A stretch of DNA of 21,206 nucleotides from Clostridiales bacterium. GTDB lineage: Bacteria; Bacillota; Clostridia; Christensenellales; Aristaeellaceae. A model generated the notes under the pieces. The model did no database searches, had not been told where the DNA came from, and saw only the letters and a list, made by a program, of their open reading frames with translations. The stretch's first letter is position 1, and each line of letters opens with the position of its first letter. Shown in pieces: positions 15,317 through 21,206 of this stretch. The position numbers and the translations under genes were made by a program. The stretch is from assembly GCA_022776785.1 (NCBI GenBank), contig JALFHA010000182.1:1-21206 (forward strand), given 5' to 3'.

Positions 15317-15877
15317 TTATCTCGCCCCTCCCAGCACGCTGCGGTTCTGCCAGACGTACTCGCCCATCGAGTAGAGGGTCATCACGGCGGCGGCGAGGGT
15401 CAGCAGCTCCGGCATCCGGCCTCGCCCTGTGACGGTGAGCAGCATAACCAGCAGCATCTGCAGCACGGTCTTGATCTTGCCGCTCATCCCCGCGGCGACG
15501 ACGTGCCCCTGCTCCACGGCGCACAGCCGCAGGCCGGAGACGACGAACTCCCGCGCGATGAAGATGATGCAGGCGACGACGTTGAGCCGCCCCATCGCGG
15601 TGAGCATGATGAACGCCGTGTGCGTGAGCAGCTTGTCGGCGATGGGGTCCATGAACTTGCCGAAGTTGGTAATCAGGTTGTACTTGCGCGCAATTTTGCC
15701 GTCGAGCATATCCGTCAGCGACGCGGCGGCAAACACCAGCAGCGGCAGCACGCACAGCTCACGGTCGTCTGCAAACGCCCAGAGCAGCACGAGATAGACC
15801 GGCACCAGCGCCACGCGCACCAGCGTGAGCTGATTGGGCAGATTCAGCGAGCGCCAGACGTCCAGCAGCTTTTTCAT
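15317..15877 (-). CDS. pgsA: CDP-diacylglycerol--glycerol-3-phosphate 3-phosphatidyltransferase
   Basis: This enzyme makes phosphatidylglycerol phosphate from CDP-diacylglycerol and glycerol 3-phosphate, the committed step to acidic phospholipids, in the membrane. It has 186 residues and several membrane segments. The CDP-alcohol phosphotransferase motif is complete: Asp56-x2-Asp59-Gly60-x2-Ala63-Arg64-x8-Gly73-x3-Asp77-x3-Asp81. The N-terminus NLPNQLTLVRVALVPVYL is typical of PgsA rather than phosphatidylserine synthase. The start at ATG 15877 overlaps the rimO stop by 4 bp (ATGA); the frame is open further upstream only inside rimO. Confidence 0.96.
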   Translation of the reverse strand: MKKLLDVWRSLNLPNQLTLVRVALVPVYLVLLWAFADDRELCVLPLLVFAAASLTDMLDGKIARKYNLITNFGKFMDPIADKLLTHTAFIMLTAMGRLNVVACIIFIAREFVVSGLRLCAVEQGHVVAAGMSGKIKTVLQMLLVMLLTVTGRGRMPELLTLAAAVMTLYSMGEYVWQNRSVLGGAR

Positions 15878-17184
15878 ACGCGTACCCCCGTCAGGTCGTA
15901 GGCCTTGGCCCCGGTGATTTTGACATCCACGAACGAGCCGATTTCGCACGGCTCCTCCGAGCTGAAGGTGATATGGCCGTCCGTCTCCGGGGCCTCAAAC
16001 TCGCTGCGCCCGGTATAGCGATTGCCGCGCCGCTTCTCCACCAGCACGCGGCAGGTTGTGCCCACGCGCTCGCGGTTCAGCTGAAGGGAAACATCGTGCT
16101 GAAGCGTCATCAGCGCGTCATAGCGCGCCTGCTTGACGGCCTCGTCAATCTGGTCGGGCATCTGCGCGGCCATCGTGCCCTCCTCCGGGGAGAACATGAA
16201 CGCGCCCATGCGGCCGAACCTCGTCTCGCGCACGAAATCCATCAGCTCGTCAAAGTCCGCGTCCGTCTCGCCGGGGAAGCCGACCATCAGCGTCGTGCGC
16301 AGCATCATGCCGCGCTCCTTGAATTTGCGGCAGACCTCGCGGATGTGCTCGCTGGTGTCGGAGCGGTTCATGTCGGTGAGGATGTGCTGGCTGATGTGCT
16401 GCATCGGCAAATCGAGGTACTTGCACACGTTCGGCAGGCGCGCGATGGTGTCAAGCAGCCGGTCATCGACGCGCTCGGGATAGCAGTAGAGCGTGCGCAG
16501 CCATGCAACGCCCGGAATCGCCGCGACCTTCTCAATCAGCTCGGGCAATCGGCTCTCCCCGCCGCCGTCGGTGCCCCAGCGCGTGGTGTCCTGCGCGATG
16601 AGCGTGAATTCCTTCACGCCCTGCGCCGCCAGCGCGCGCACCTCAGCGAGGATGTCCTCCTCCGGCCTGCTGCGGTAGCCGCCGCGGATCAGCGGGATGG
16701 CGCAGTAGGAGCAGCAGTTGTCGCAGCCCTCGCCGATGCGGATATAGGCGCTGTACTTCGGCGTGGTGAGCACGCGGCCGTACTCGAAGAACGTGCCGTC
16801 GTCGTCGGTGTAAACCGGGCGCGCCCCGGCAAACGCCTCGCGGATGGCCTGGTCGAGCTTCGCATACTCGTTCACGCCCATGATGACGTCCACCTCGGGC
16901 ATCTCCTCGCGGATGGCCTCCGGATAGCGCTGGGCAAAGCAGCCCGTAGCCACCAGCAGGCGGCAGCGGCCGGTCTGCTTGTATTCGGCCATTTCAAAGA
17001 GGGTGGCGATGGCCTCCTCCTTGGCGGACTGGATAAAGCCGCAGGTGTTGACGATGATGACCTCCGCACGCGCGGGGTCGGAGACGATCTGATAGCCGTG
17101 CTCCTTCAAAAAAGCGAGCGTCTGCTCGGAATCGACGCGATTCTTGCTGCATCCCAGCGAGATGAGCCCAACGGTTGTTGCCAA
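15874..17184 (-). CDS. rimO: Ribosomal protein S12 methylthiotransferase RimO
   Basis: This radical SAM enzyme adds a methylthio group to the conserved Asp of ribosomal protein S12. It has 436 residues. The N-terminal cluster-binding domain has Cys12 (LISLGCSKNRVDSE, a RimO rather than MiaB signature), Cys48 (NTCGFI) and Cys82 (ATGCFAQRYPE). The radical SAM cluster motif CxxxCxxC is Cys154, Cys158 and Cys161, in GCDNCCSYCAIPLIRG. The C-terminal TRAM domain ends with FVDVKITGAKAYDLTG. It is the first gene of the rimO-pgsA-cinA-recA unit, with its own promoter at 17255-17283. Confidence 0.96.
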   Translation of the reverse strand: MATTVGLISLGCSKNRVDSEQTLAFLKEHGYQIVSDPARAEVIIVNTCGFIQSAKEEAIATLFEMAEYKQTGRCRLLVATGCFAQRYPEAIREEMPEVDVIMGVNEYAKLDQAIREAFAGARPVYTDDDGTFFEYGRVLTTPKYSAYIRIGEGCDNCCSYCAIPLIRGGYRSRPEEDILAEVRALAAQGVKEFTLIAQDTTRWGTDGGGESRLPELIEKVAAIPGVAWLRTLYCYPERVDDRLLDTIARLPNVCKYLDLPMQHISQHILTDMNRSDTSEHIREVCRKFKERGMMLRTTLMVGFPGETDADFDELMDFVRETRFGRMGAFMFSPEEGTMAAQMPDQIDEAVKQARYDALMTLQHDVSLQLNRERVGTTCRVLVEKRRGNRYTGRSEFEAPETDGHITFSSEEPCEIGSFVDVKITGAKAYDLTGVRV

Positions 17185-17254
17185 AGCTTCTTCTCCTCTG
17201 ATTCTGTCGTTTTTGGTTTTGCGCGCGGCGGCTGCCGCACATCATACCGGCTTT

Positions 17255-17283
17255 ATTGTATCATGCGCTTGAAGCAATTACAA
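17255..17283 (-). promoter_or_regulatory. Promoter of the rimO-pgsA-cinA-recA unit
   Basis: On the minus strand TTGTAA (17283-17278), a 17-bp spacer and TACAAT (17260-17255) lie 70 bp before the rimO ATG. The -35 directly follows the U-tract of the preceding terminator. Confidence 0.7.
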
Positions 17284-17325
17284 GAAAAAGCCGGCCCTTT
17301 CGCGGAGAATCCGCGTCCGGGTCGG
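17281..17325 (-). terminator. Terminator of the unknown membrane-protein gene upstream of rimO
   Basis: The outer arms CCGACCC and GGGCCGG on the minus strand (17325-17319 and 17297-17291) pair with one mismatch. They enclose a perfect inner hairpin CGCGGA-TTC-TCCGCG (17301-17315), and CTTTTTCTTG follows. Confidence 0.7.
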
Positions 17326-17390
17326 TTTTCATTATATCAGATTCGAGCGAAAAATCAAGAACATTTGTTCCCATTTTGTGAAATCCGCGC

Positions 17391-18320
17391 CTATCTGCCC
17401 ATATCCCCCATCTCCCTCGGCGCATTCGGGCAATAGGTCAGATAGGCCAGCATCAGCGTGGAGGTATCCGGCAGGGAGAGGCAGTACACCGGCGGCGAGC
17501 CGCGGCGGCGCGCGTTCTCCAGCGTCTCGGAGAGCAGGAACAGCCCGCTGCCCTGCGGCGCGCGGCGCACGAAGGCGAAGCGCACCTCCTCCCACGGCAG
17601 GTACAGCCCATGCCCGGCGCACACCCCCTGCTCGCTGATGCGCGGGCAGGTTGCTACGGCGACGGCGGCGCGGTTGAGCAGCAGCAGCCCGGCGGCGCAC
17701 AGCGCCATCGCCACAGCTGCGGAGGCGAACGAGCCGCTGAGCACATCCCGTCCGGCGGCGCGGGCCATCATCAGCCCCGCCGTCAGGAAGGCGAGAGCCG
17801 CCGCGGGCAGCATCATCAGCAGGTAGAATGCCGCCTGATGCCACAGTGCCCGCATCCGCCCGGAGGGCCTGCCCTTCTGCTGCGGCGTGAGATCGACGGG
17901 ATAGGGGCAGTAGGTCTGCACGGCGGCGGCCAGCCGCTTGGAAAGCGGCGCGACGAAGCCCCACTCCCCGCAGGCGGGCGCGCGATGCAGCAGCTGCAAA
18001 AAGTCGTCGTGCCCCTGGTACAGGCCGTAGAGATAGCGCCGCCTGCTGTTGCAGCACAGCGCGCCGAGCGCGGCGAGCTCCGTCCACGGCACGCGGCGCA
18101 CGCGCAGCAGGAAGCCCACGCCCACGCCCTGCGCATCGACGAACAGCCGGCAGGAGAGCAGCGCGAAGCTCGCGCCAAGCAGCAGCAGCGTCGCGGCCAG
18201 CAGCGCGCCCGCCCAGCCGTGCAGCCCCCGCTGCACGCACAGGTCGCGGCACAGCGCGCACAGGATCGCCGCGGCGCAGGCGGCGGCGCTCAGCCGCGGG
18301 TAGCGCAGCACGCGAACCAT
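17391..18320 (-). CDS. Four-helix membrane protein with an internal duplication, function unknown
   Basis: This 309-residue protein was not recognised. It reads as two similar halves. Each has a pair of membrane segments (about 11-28 and 36-55; 161-185 and 197-218) followed by a soluble segment that begins with a Pro-Trp motif (PWTEL at 78-82, PWEEV at 242-246). Each half closes with TYCP (136-139 and 295-298). The spacing from PW to TYCP is 58 and 53 residues. Two helices followed by a small beta-rich domain recalls bacterial PH-like membrane proteins (YcxB type), but no family can be named. It is rich in Ala, Leu, Arg and Cys. The start at ATG 18320 follows GGGAGGGG; the frame opens at 18350. 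It seems to be a single gene with its own terminator. Confidence 0.75.
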   Translation of the reverse strand: MVRVLRYPRLSAAACAAAILCALCRDLCVQRGLHGWAGALLAATLLLLGASFALLSCRLFVDAQGVGVGFLLRVRRVPWTELAALGALCCNSRRRYLYGLYQGHDDFLQLLHRAPACGEWGFVAPLSKRLAAAVQTYCPYPVDLTPQQKGRPSGRMRALWHQAAFYLLMMLPAAALAFLTAGLMMARAAGRDVLSGSFASAAVAMALCAAGLLLLNRAAVAVATCPRISEQGVCAGHGLYLPWEEVRFAFVRRAPQGSGLFLLSETLENARRRGSPPVYCLSLPDTSTLMLAYLTYCPNAPREMGDMGR

Positions 18321-18450
18321 CGCGTCCCCTCCCTTCTGTCTGATGTGCAAAGTCTTCCTCCCCGGATCAGCCCCGGGCGCAGAGCGGCGGGATTTATACT
18401 GTTCTTCGATAAAAGCATTTCTTCCGGGTTTCTCGTTAGTTCATCAAAAA

Positions 18451-18474
18451 CTCACCGTCAGGCCTCGCTTCGCG
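18451..18474. repeat. Small repeat with GCTTCGC motif (family R3, copy 3)
   Basis: CTCACCGTCAGG then CCTCGCTTCGCG matches 14014-14037 at 22 of 24 bases. It lies next to the 100-bp repeat at 18488, in the 400-bp non-coding gap 18321-18720. Confidence 0.5.
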
Positions 18475-18487
18475 ATTTTATCCCGGC

Positions 18488-18587
18488 TTTTACTCTGTAA
18501 GTCCTTCTGCAAAGCTTCGGACTCGGTCGCAAAGCAACGGGACTTACATCACTTCGTCGGTAATGCAACCGGCATCATGCCGGTTTT
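18488..18587 (-). repeat. 100-bp structured repeat in the gap between the M23-like and unknown membrane genes (family R1, copy B)
   Basis: It is the inverted counterpart of 12676-12775: I count six differences in 100 aligned bases and no gap. The CCGGCATGATGCCGG hairpin end points to the M23-like gene, whose stop is 134 bp away, so it is in the same sense relative to its upstream gene as copy A is to transketolase. Three of the differences are clustered in the central loop. Confidence 0.8.
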
Positions 18588-18654
18588 AACGCAGAACAGT
18601 ATTACAGCCTTCGGAGCGCTGCAATCATGCCACCCATCGGACGAATAACTGCGA

Positions 18655-18686
18655 AGGGAGAGACCTCACGCCGGAAGCCTCTCCCT
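18655..18686 (-). terminator. Stem-loop after the M23-like gene, possible 3' end
   Basis: The arms AGGGAGAG (18655-18662) and CTCTCCCT (18679-18686) form an 8-bp stem 35 bp after the gene's stop. No U-tract follows on the minus strand, so termination here is uncertain; the plus side has GTTTCTTCTC. Confidence 0.4.
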
Positions 18687-18720
18687 GTTTCTTCTCACAG
18701 AAATGTCCGCGCAGGCCCTG

Positions 18721-19800
18721 TTACGGGTTGCTCGGCGGCAGCGTCGCCTCGACGGCGGCAGGGGTCTGCGGCACGGGGGTCGCCGTCGCCTCGGGCGCAG
18801 CCGTCGCCTCGCCGAAGCCATAGCCGCCCTGCGCGCCGGGCAGCTCGTCGAGCAGCTCCACATCGGGCTCCTTGTTCTTTTCGGCCTCCTCAGCGGCCTT
18901 TGCGGCGGCCTCCGCCTCGGCAGCGGCCCTCGCGGCGGCCTCCGCCTCCTCGCGCATCTGCTGCGCGCGCAGCATGGCCGCCTCGGTGGCCGGCTGGCGG
19001 CCGGAATCCGTCACGCCGAGCGCCGCCTGCATGATGGCATACGGGCAATCGCTGGTGAGCTTGATGTCGCGGTAGGGGCTCGAGGACGTGTGGCGGCCCA
19101 GGCGCAGCTCCACATGCGTGTAGTCAGAGCCGGAATTCTTGTTGCCCTCCACGGCGATCTTCGCGCCCGCCTCGAGCACGTCGCCGCGGCGCACGCTGAT
19201 CTTCTTGCAGTGCAGGTAGAGCACGGTGCAGTCGTATTCCTCGTTGTACACGGCCACGGTGCCGTTGCTGTCGCCCGCGCGGGTCACCACGCCGCCCAGA
19301 ATGGCGTAGAGCTGCGCGCCCGGCTTGTAGACGAAGTCGATGCCCTCGTGGATACCGGAGAAGCCCATGCGGCCCGCCTTGTCGCGGATGCGCTCGCAGT
19401 ACTGGCCGTAGAACATCGCCGTCTCGCCGAGATCGCCGCCGTAGAGGCGCTCGCGCATGGCGTCGGTGATGTCCATCACGATCGGGGCAACGGCGTAGGC
19501 GCCGTTCTCATCCTCGACGATGTACTCCGCAGGCACATCGGAGGCGAACGGGGTCAGGTAGTATTCGCCGTGGTTGTAGGCGTACACGTTGTCGTAATAC
19601 GTCACCTTGCGGCTGCGGGTATAGCGGTATCTGTTGGTGAACCAGCGGTATTCGGTCGTCAGCTCCAGCGTGGAGGCCTCCGTCTCAGCGGCGGTCTGCG
19701 CGGCGGCGGCCCCCGCCTGCTGCGCGCTCTCCGCCGACGCGCCGGCGGTAAGCAGCGCCAGCGAAAGCGCAAGCGCCGCCATCAGTTTTTTCTTCATCAT
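18721..19800 (-). CDS. Secreted M23 (LytM-like) peptidase-family protein with altered active site
   Basis: This 359-residue protein has a signal peptide (residues 1-23, cleavage near ASA-ES) and acts outside the membrane. The M23 domain covers about 145-240: GIHEGIDF gives metal ligands His151 and Asp155, VLYLHCKK gives His197, and DYTHVELRLG gives metal ligand His229. In active LytM-type endopeptidases the last motif is HxH; here the first His is replaced by Tyr227. Activity is therefore doubtful, and a binding or regulatory role is possible. Residues 255-315 are an Ala/Glu-rich coiled coil, and the last 30 are a Thr/Pro/Ala-rich tail. The start at ATG 19800 (MMKKK) follows GGAGG by 6 nt; 19797 is possible. 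It is transcribed alone from 19872-19899. Confidence 0.85.
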   Translation of the reverse strand: MMKKKLMAALALSLALLTAGASAESAQQAGAAAAQTAAETEASTLELTTEYRWFTNRYRYTRSRKVTYYDNVYAYNHGEYYLTPFASDVPAEYIVEDENGAYAVAPIVMDITDAMRERLYGGDLGETAMFYGQYCERIRDKAGRMGFSGIHEGIDFVYKPGAQLYAILGGVVTRAGDSNGTVAVYNEEYDCTVLYLHCKKISVRRGDVLEAGAKIAVEGNKNSGSDYTHVELRLGRHTSSSPYRDIKLTSDCPYAIMQAALGVTDSGRQPATEAAMLRAQQMREEAEAAARAAAEAEAAAKAAEEAEKNKEPDVELLDELPGAQGGYGFGEATAAPEATATPVPQTPAAVEATLPPSNP

Positions 19801-19871
19801 GCTCAACCTCCGTTTTTCAGAAAGTCTTTCGGACAAATGCACAAAAGGCTCCGCATAGCGTTTCTCCCTTC

Positions 19872-19899
19872 ATTATACCAGACGCGGGTTAAAACTCAA
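19872..19899 (-). promoter_or_regulatory. Promoter of the M23-like gene
   Basis: On the minus strand TTGAGT (19899-19894), a 16-bp spacer and a perfect TATAAT (19877-19872) lie 72 bp before the chosen ATG. Confidence 0.65.
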
Positions 19900-20029
19900 G
19901 CATTTTTTGCCGCACAAACCGATTATTTCCATATAGCCTGCAAAAGCAGGCCGCCAGGACACCCGGCCCGCGCCAATCACTCGCCCCCTCGCGCCTGCGT
20001 TTTGGCTGGCCCAAATGTGGGCTTCCCGC

Positions 20030-20058
20030 TTGACAATCCCTGCCAAAGCCGCTACAAT
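20030..20058 (+). promoter_or_regulatory. Sigma-A promoter of the leuC T-box leader
   Basis: A perfect TTGACA (20030-20035), a 17-bp spacer and TACAAT (20053-20058) make the best promoter match in the window. Transcription should start near 20065, giving a leader of about 335 nt before leuC. Confidence 0.85.
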
Positions 20059-20065
20059 AATACGC

Positions 20066-20342
20066 AAATCGCACATCGCTTTTCCATTTTCAAAGGCTAT
20101 GACGGAACAAAGACGCGCGCCTCGATCCCCCAGAGAGCCGGCATCGGGTGCAAGCCGGCGGCGGGCGCGCGGGATAACTCACTCCCGAGCCGCCCGCGTG
20201 AGGAGCGCGGGACGAACTGCCGCGTTAAGGCTCAGAGGGCTCCTGCGTGCGCCGCGCGCGCCGGAGGGGCCGAATCAGGGTGGTACAGTGTGGCTATACG
20301 GCCTCGCCCCTGCGGAAAGCAGGTGCGGGGCTTTACTTTTTT
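20066..20342 (+). promoter_or_regulatory. T-box riboswitch, leucine type, controlling leuC
   Basis: The leader senses uncharged tRNA-Leu and lets transcription continue into leuC when leucine is short. The conserved T-box GAATCAGGGTGGTACAGTG lies at about 20272-20290. Its TGGT pairs with an ACCA tRNA end, fitting a tRNA with discriminator A such as tRNA-Leu. Stem I shows AGAGAGCCGGC with GGTGCAAGCCGGC, the usual distal loop motifs. The probable specifier is CTC (20178-20180) in GGGATAACTCACTCCCGAG, a leucine codon followed by A. The motif GCCGCGTTAAGGC follows. The second half of the T-box (ACAGTG) departs from the usual ACCGCG. Confidence 0.9.
20306..20342 (+). terminator. T-box regulated terminator
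   Basis: The arms GCCCC (20306-20310) and GGGGC (20327-20331), with inner CTGC/GCAG pairing, are followed by TTTACTTTTTT. It competes with the antiterminator formed by the T-box sequence just upstream and is 60 bp before the leuC ATG. Confidence 0.8.
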
Positions 20343-20401
20343 CCCGGAAGCGGCGCTGTCACCTTGCGCCAACGGGCAGAGACAGAGGAGGATACGCAAC
20401 G

Positions 20402-21206
20402 ATGGGCATGACAATGACACAGAAAATCCTCGCGCGCGCGGCGGGCGTGACGAGCTGCCGCCCCGGCGAGCTGCTCATGTGCAGGCTCGACATGGTGCTC
20501 GGCAACGACATCACCGCGCCTGTGGCGATCAACGAGTTTGAGAAGATGGGCGCGAAGAAGGTCTTCGATCCGGCCAAAATCGCGCTGATTCCCGACCACT
20601 TCGTGCCGAACAAGGACATCAAATCCGCCACGATGGCCAAGCAGATGCGCGACTTCGCCCGCGCGCAGGGCATCGTGCATTACTACGAGGTGGGCCGCGT
20701 GGGCATCGAGCACGCGCTGCTGCCGGAGCAGGGCATCGTCGCCCCGGGCGAGGTCATCATCGGCGCGGACAGCCATACCTGCACCTACGGCGCGGTCGGC
20801 GCGTTCTCCACGGGCGTGGGCTCGACCGACATGGCCGTGGGCATGGCGACGGGCGAGTGCTGGTTCAAGGTGCCCGAGGCCGTCAAAGTGGTTCTCAAGG
20901 GCAAGCTCAGGCCATGGGTCAGCGGCAAGGACGTCATTCTGCACCTCATCGGCGAGATCGGCGTGGACGGCGCGCTGTACCAGTCGCTGGAGTTCACCGG
21001 CGAGGGCGTGAAGGAAATCGGCATGGACGGCCGCCTCACCATCGCGAACATGGCGATTGAGGCCGGCGCGAAGAACGGCATCTTCCCGGTGGACGACGTC
21101 TGCCGCGCCTATCTCGACGGGCGCGTCAAGCGGCCCTACACGGTCTTTGAGGCCGACGAGGGCGCGGAGTACAGCCGCGTGGTGGAAATCGACCTCGACA
21201 GCCTCG
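20402..21206 (+). CDS. leuC: 3-isopropylmalate dehydratase large subunit (5' part, runs off the window)
   Basis: LeuC, together with LeuD, isomerises 2-isopropylmalate to 3-isopropylmalate in leucine synthesis, using a 4Fe-4S cluster. The first 268 residues are present of an expected 420 or so. It starts MGMTMTQKILARAAG, typical of the shorter archaeal/clostridial LeuC class. It continues with IPDHFVPNKDIKSA, GADSHTCTYGAVGAFSTGVGSTDMA (first cluster ligand Cys127) and MAIEAGAKNGIFPVDD. The other two cluster cysteines lie beyond the window. The aconitase superfamily also contains homoaconitase and dimethylmalate dehydratase, but the leucine-type T-box in front argues for leucine synthesis. AGGAGG (20386-20391) is 10 nt before ATG 20402; ATG 20408 is a less likely start. 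Confidence 0.93.
   Translation, partial: MGMTMTQKILARAAGVTSCRPGELLMCRLDMVLGNDITAPVAINEFEKMGAKKVFDPAKIALIPDHFVPNKDIKSATMAKQMRDFARAQGIVHYYEVGRVGIEHALLPEQGIVAPGEVIIGADSHTCTYGAVGAFSTGVGSTDMAVGMATGECWFKVPEAVKVVLKGKLRPWVSGKDVILHLIGEIGVDGALYQSLEFTGEGVKEIGMDGRLTIANMAIEAGAKNGIFPVDDVCRAYLDGRVKRPYTVFEADEGAEYSRVVEIDLDSL

Overview
The window is a GC-rich, densely coded bacterial chromosome segment. It most likely comes from a Bacillota/Clostridia gut- or rumen-type anaerobe. Pointers to this are a T-box leucine riboswitch, strong AGGAGG ribosome sites, a rimO-pgsA-cinA-recA block, a split transketolase, and a CUT1 sugar ABC transporter without its own ATPase. The taxon is inferred from gene content only. 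No tRNA, rRNA, CRISPR array, insertion sequence or phage gene was seen.

Region 1 (1-10545) is a carbohydrate-use locus. On the minus strand, in transcription order, lie a small membrane protein of unknown function (8485-7925), an AraC-type regulator (7941-7018), a strong terminator, then a secreted sugar-binding protein (6781-5522), two permeases (5395-3660) and a LacZ-type GH2 beta-galactosidase (3427-371). Divergent from these is an intracellular GH20 beta-N-acetylhexosaminidase of the GcnA-like type (8690-10498). Together they suggest uptake and cytoplasmic trimming of oligosaccharides containing Gal and HexNAc. The transporter promoter has two 13-bp direct repeats 21 bp apart just upstream, a plausible AraC-type operator.

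Region 2 (10546-12811) is a two-gene split transketolase operon with a good sigma-A promoter. A 100-bp repeat element lies in its leader and another directly after its stop codon. Region 3 (12812-18320, minus strand) holds an unknown duplicated membrane protein and the operon rimO-pgsA-cinA-recA. Region 4 (18321-19900) holds a secreted M23-like protein with a changed active site. Region 5 (20030-end) is a sigma-A promoter, a leucine-type T-box leader and the 5' part of leuC, which runs off the window.

The least conventional material is between the genes. (a) A ten-codon leader ORF, the only frame with a well-placed Shine-Dalgarno site, runs through a terminator-shaped hairpin in front of lacZ and stops on ATGA at the lacZ start. 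(b) A multi-hairpin repeat, with compensatory base changes between copies, brackets lacZ in inverted orientation; a partial third copy lies at the window start. (c) A 100-bp structured repeat occurs three times (10728, 12676, 18488); two copies are 94 of 100 identical and lie in opposite orientations around the recA block. (d) A small GCTTCGC/GCGAAGC-loop hairpin motif recurs in gaps.
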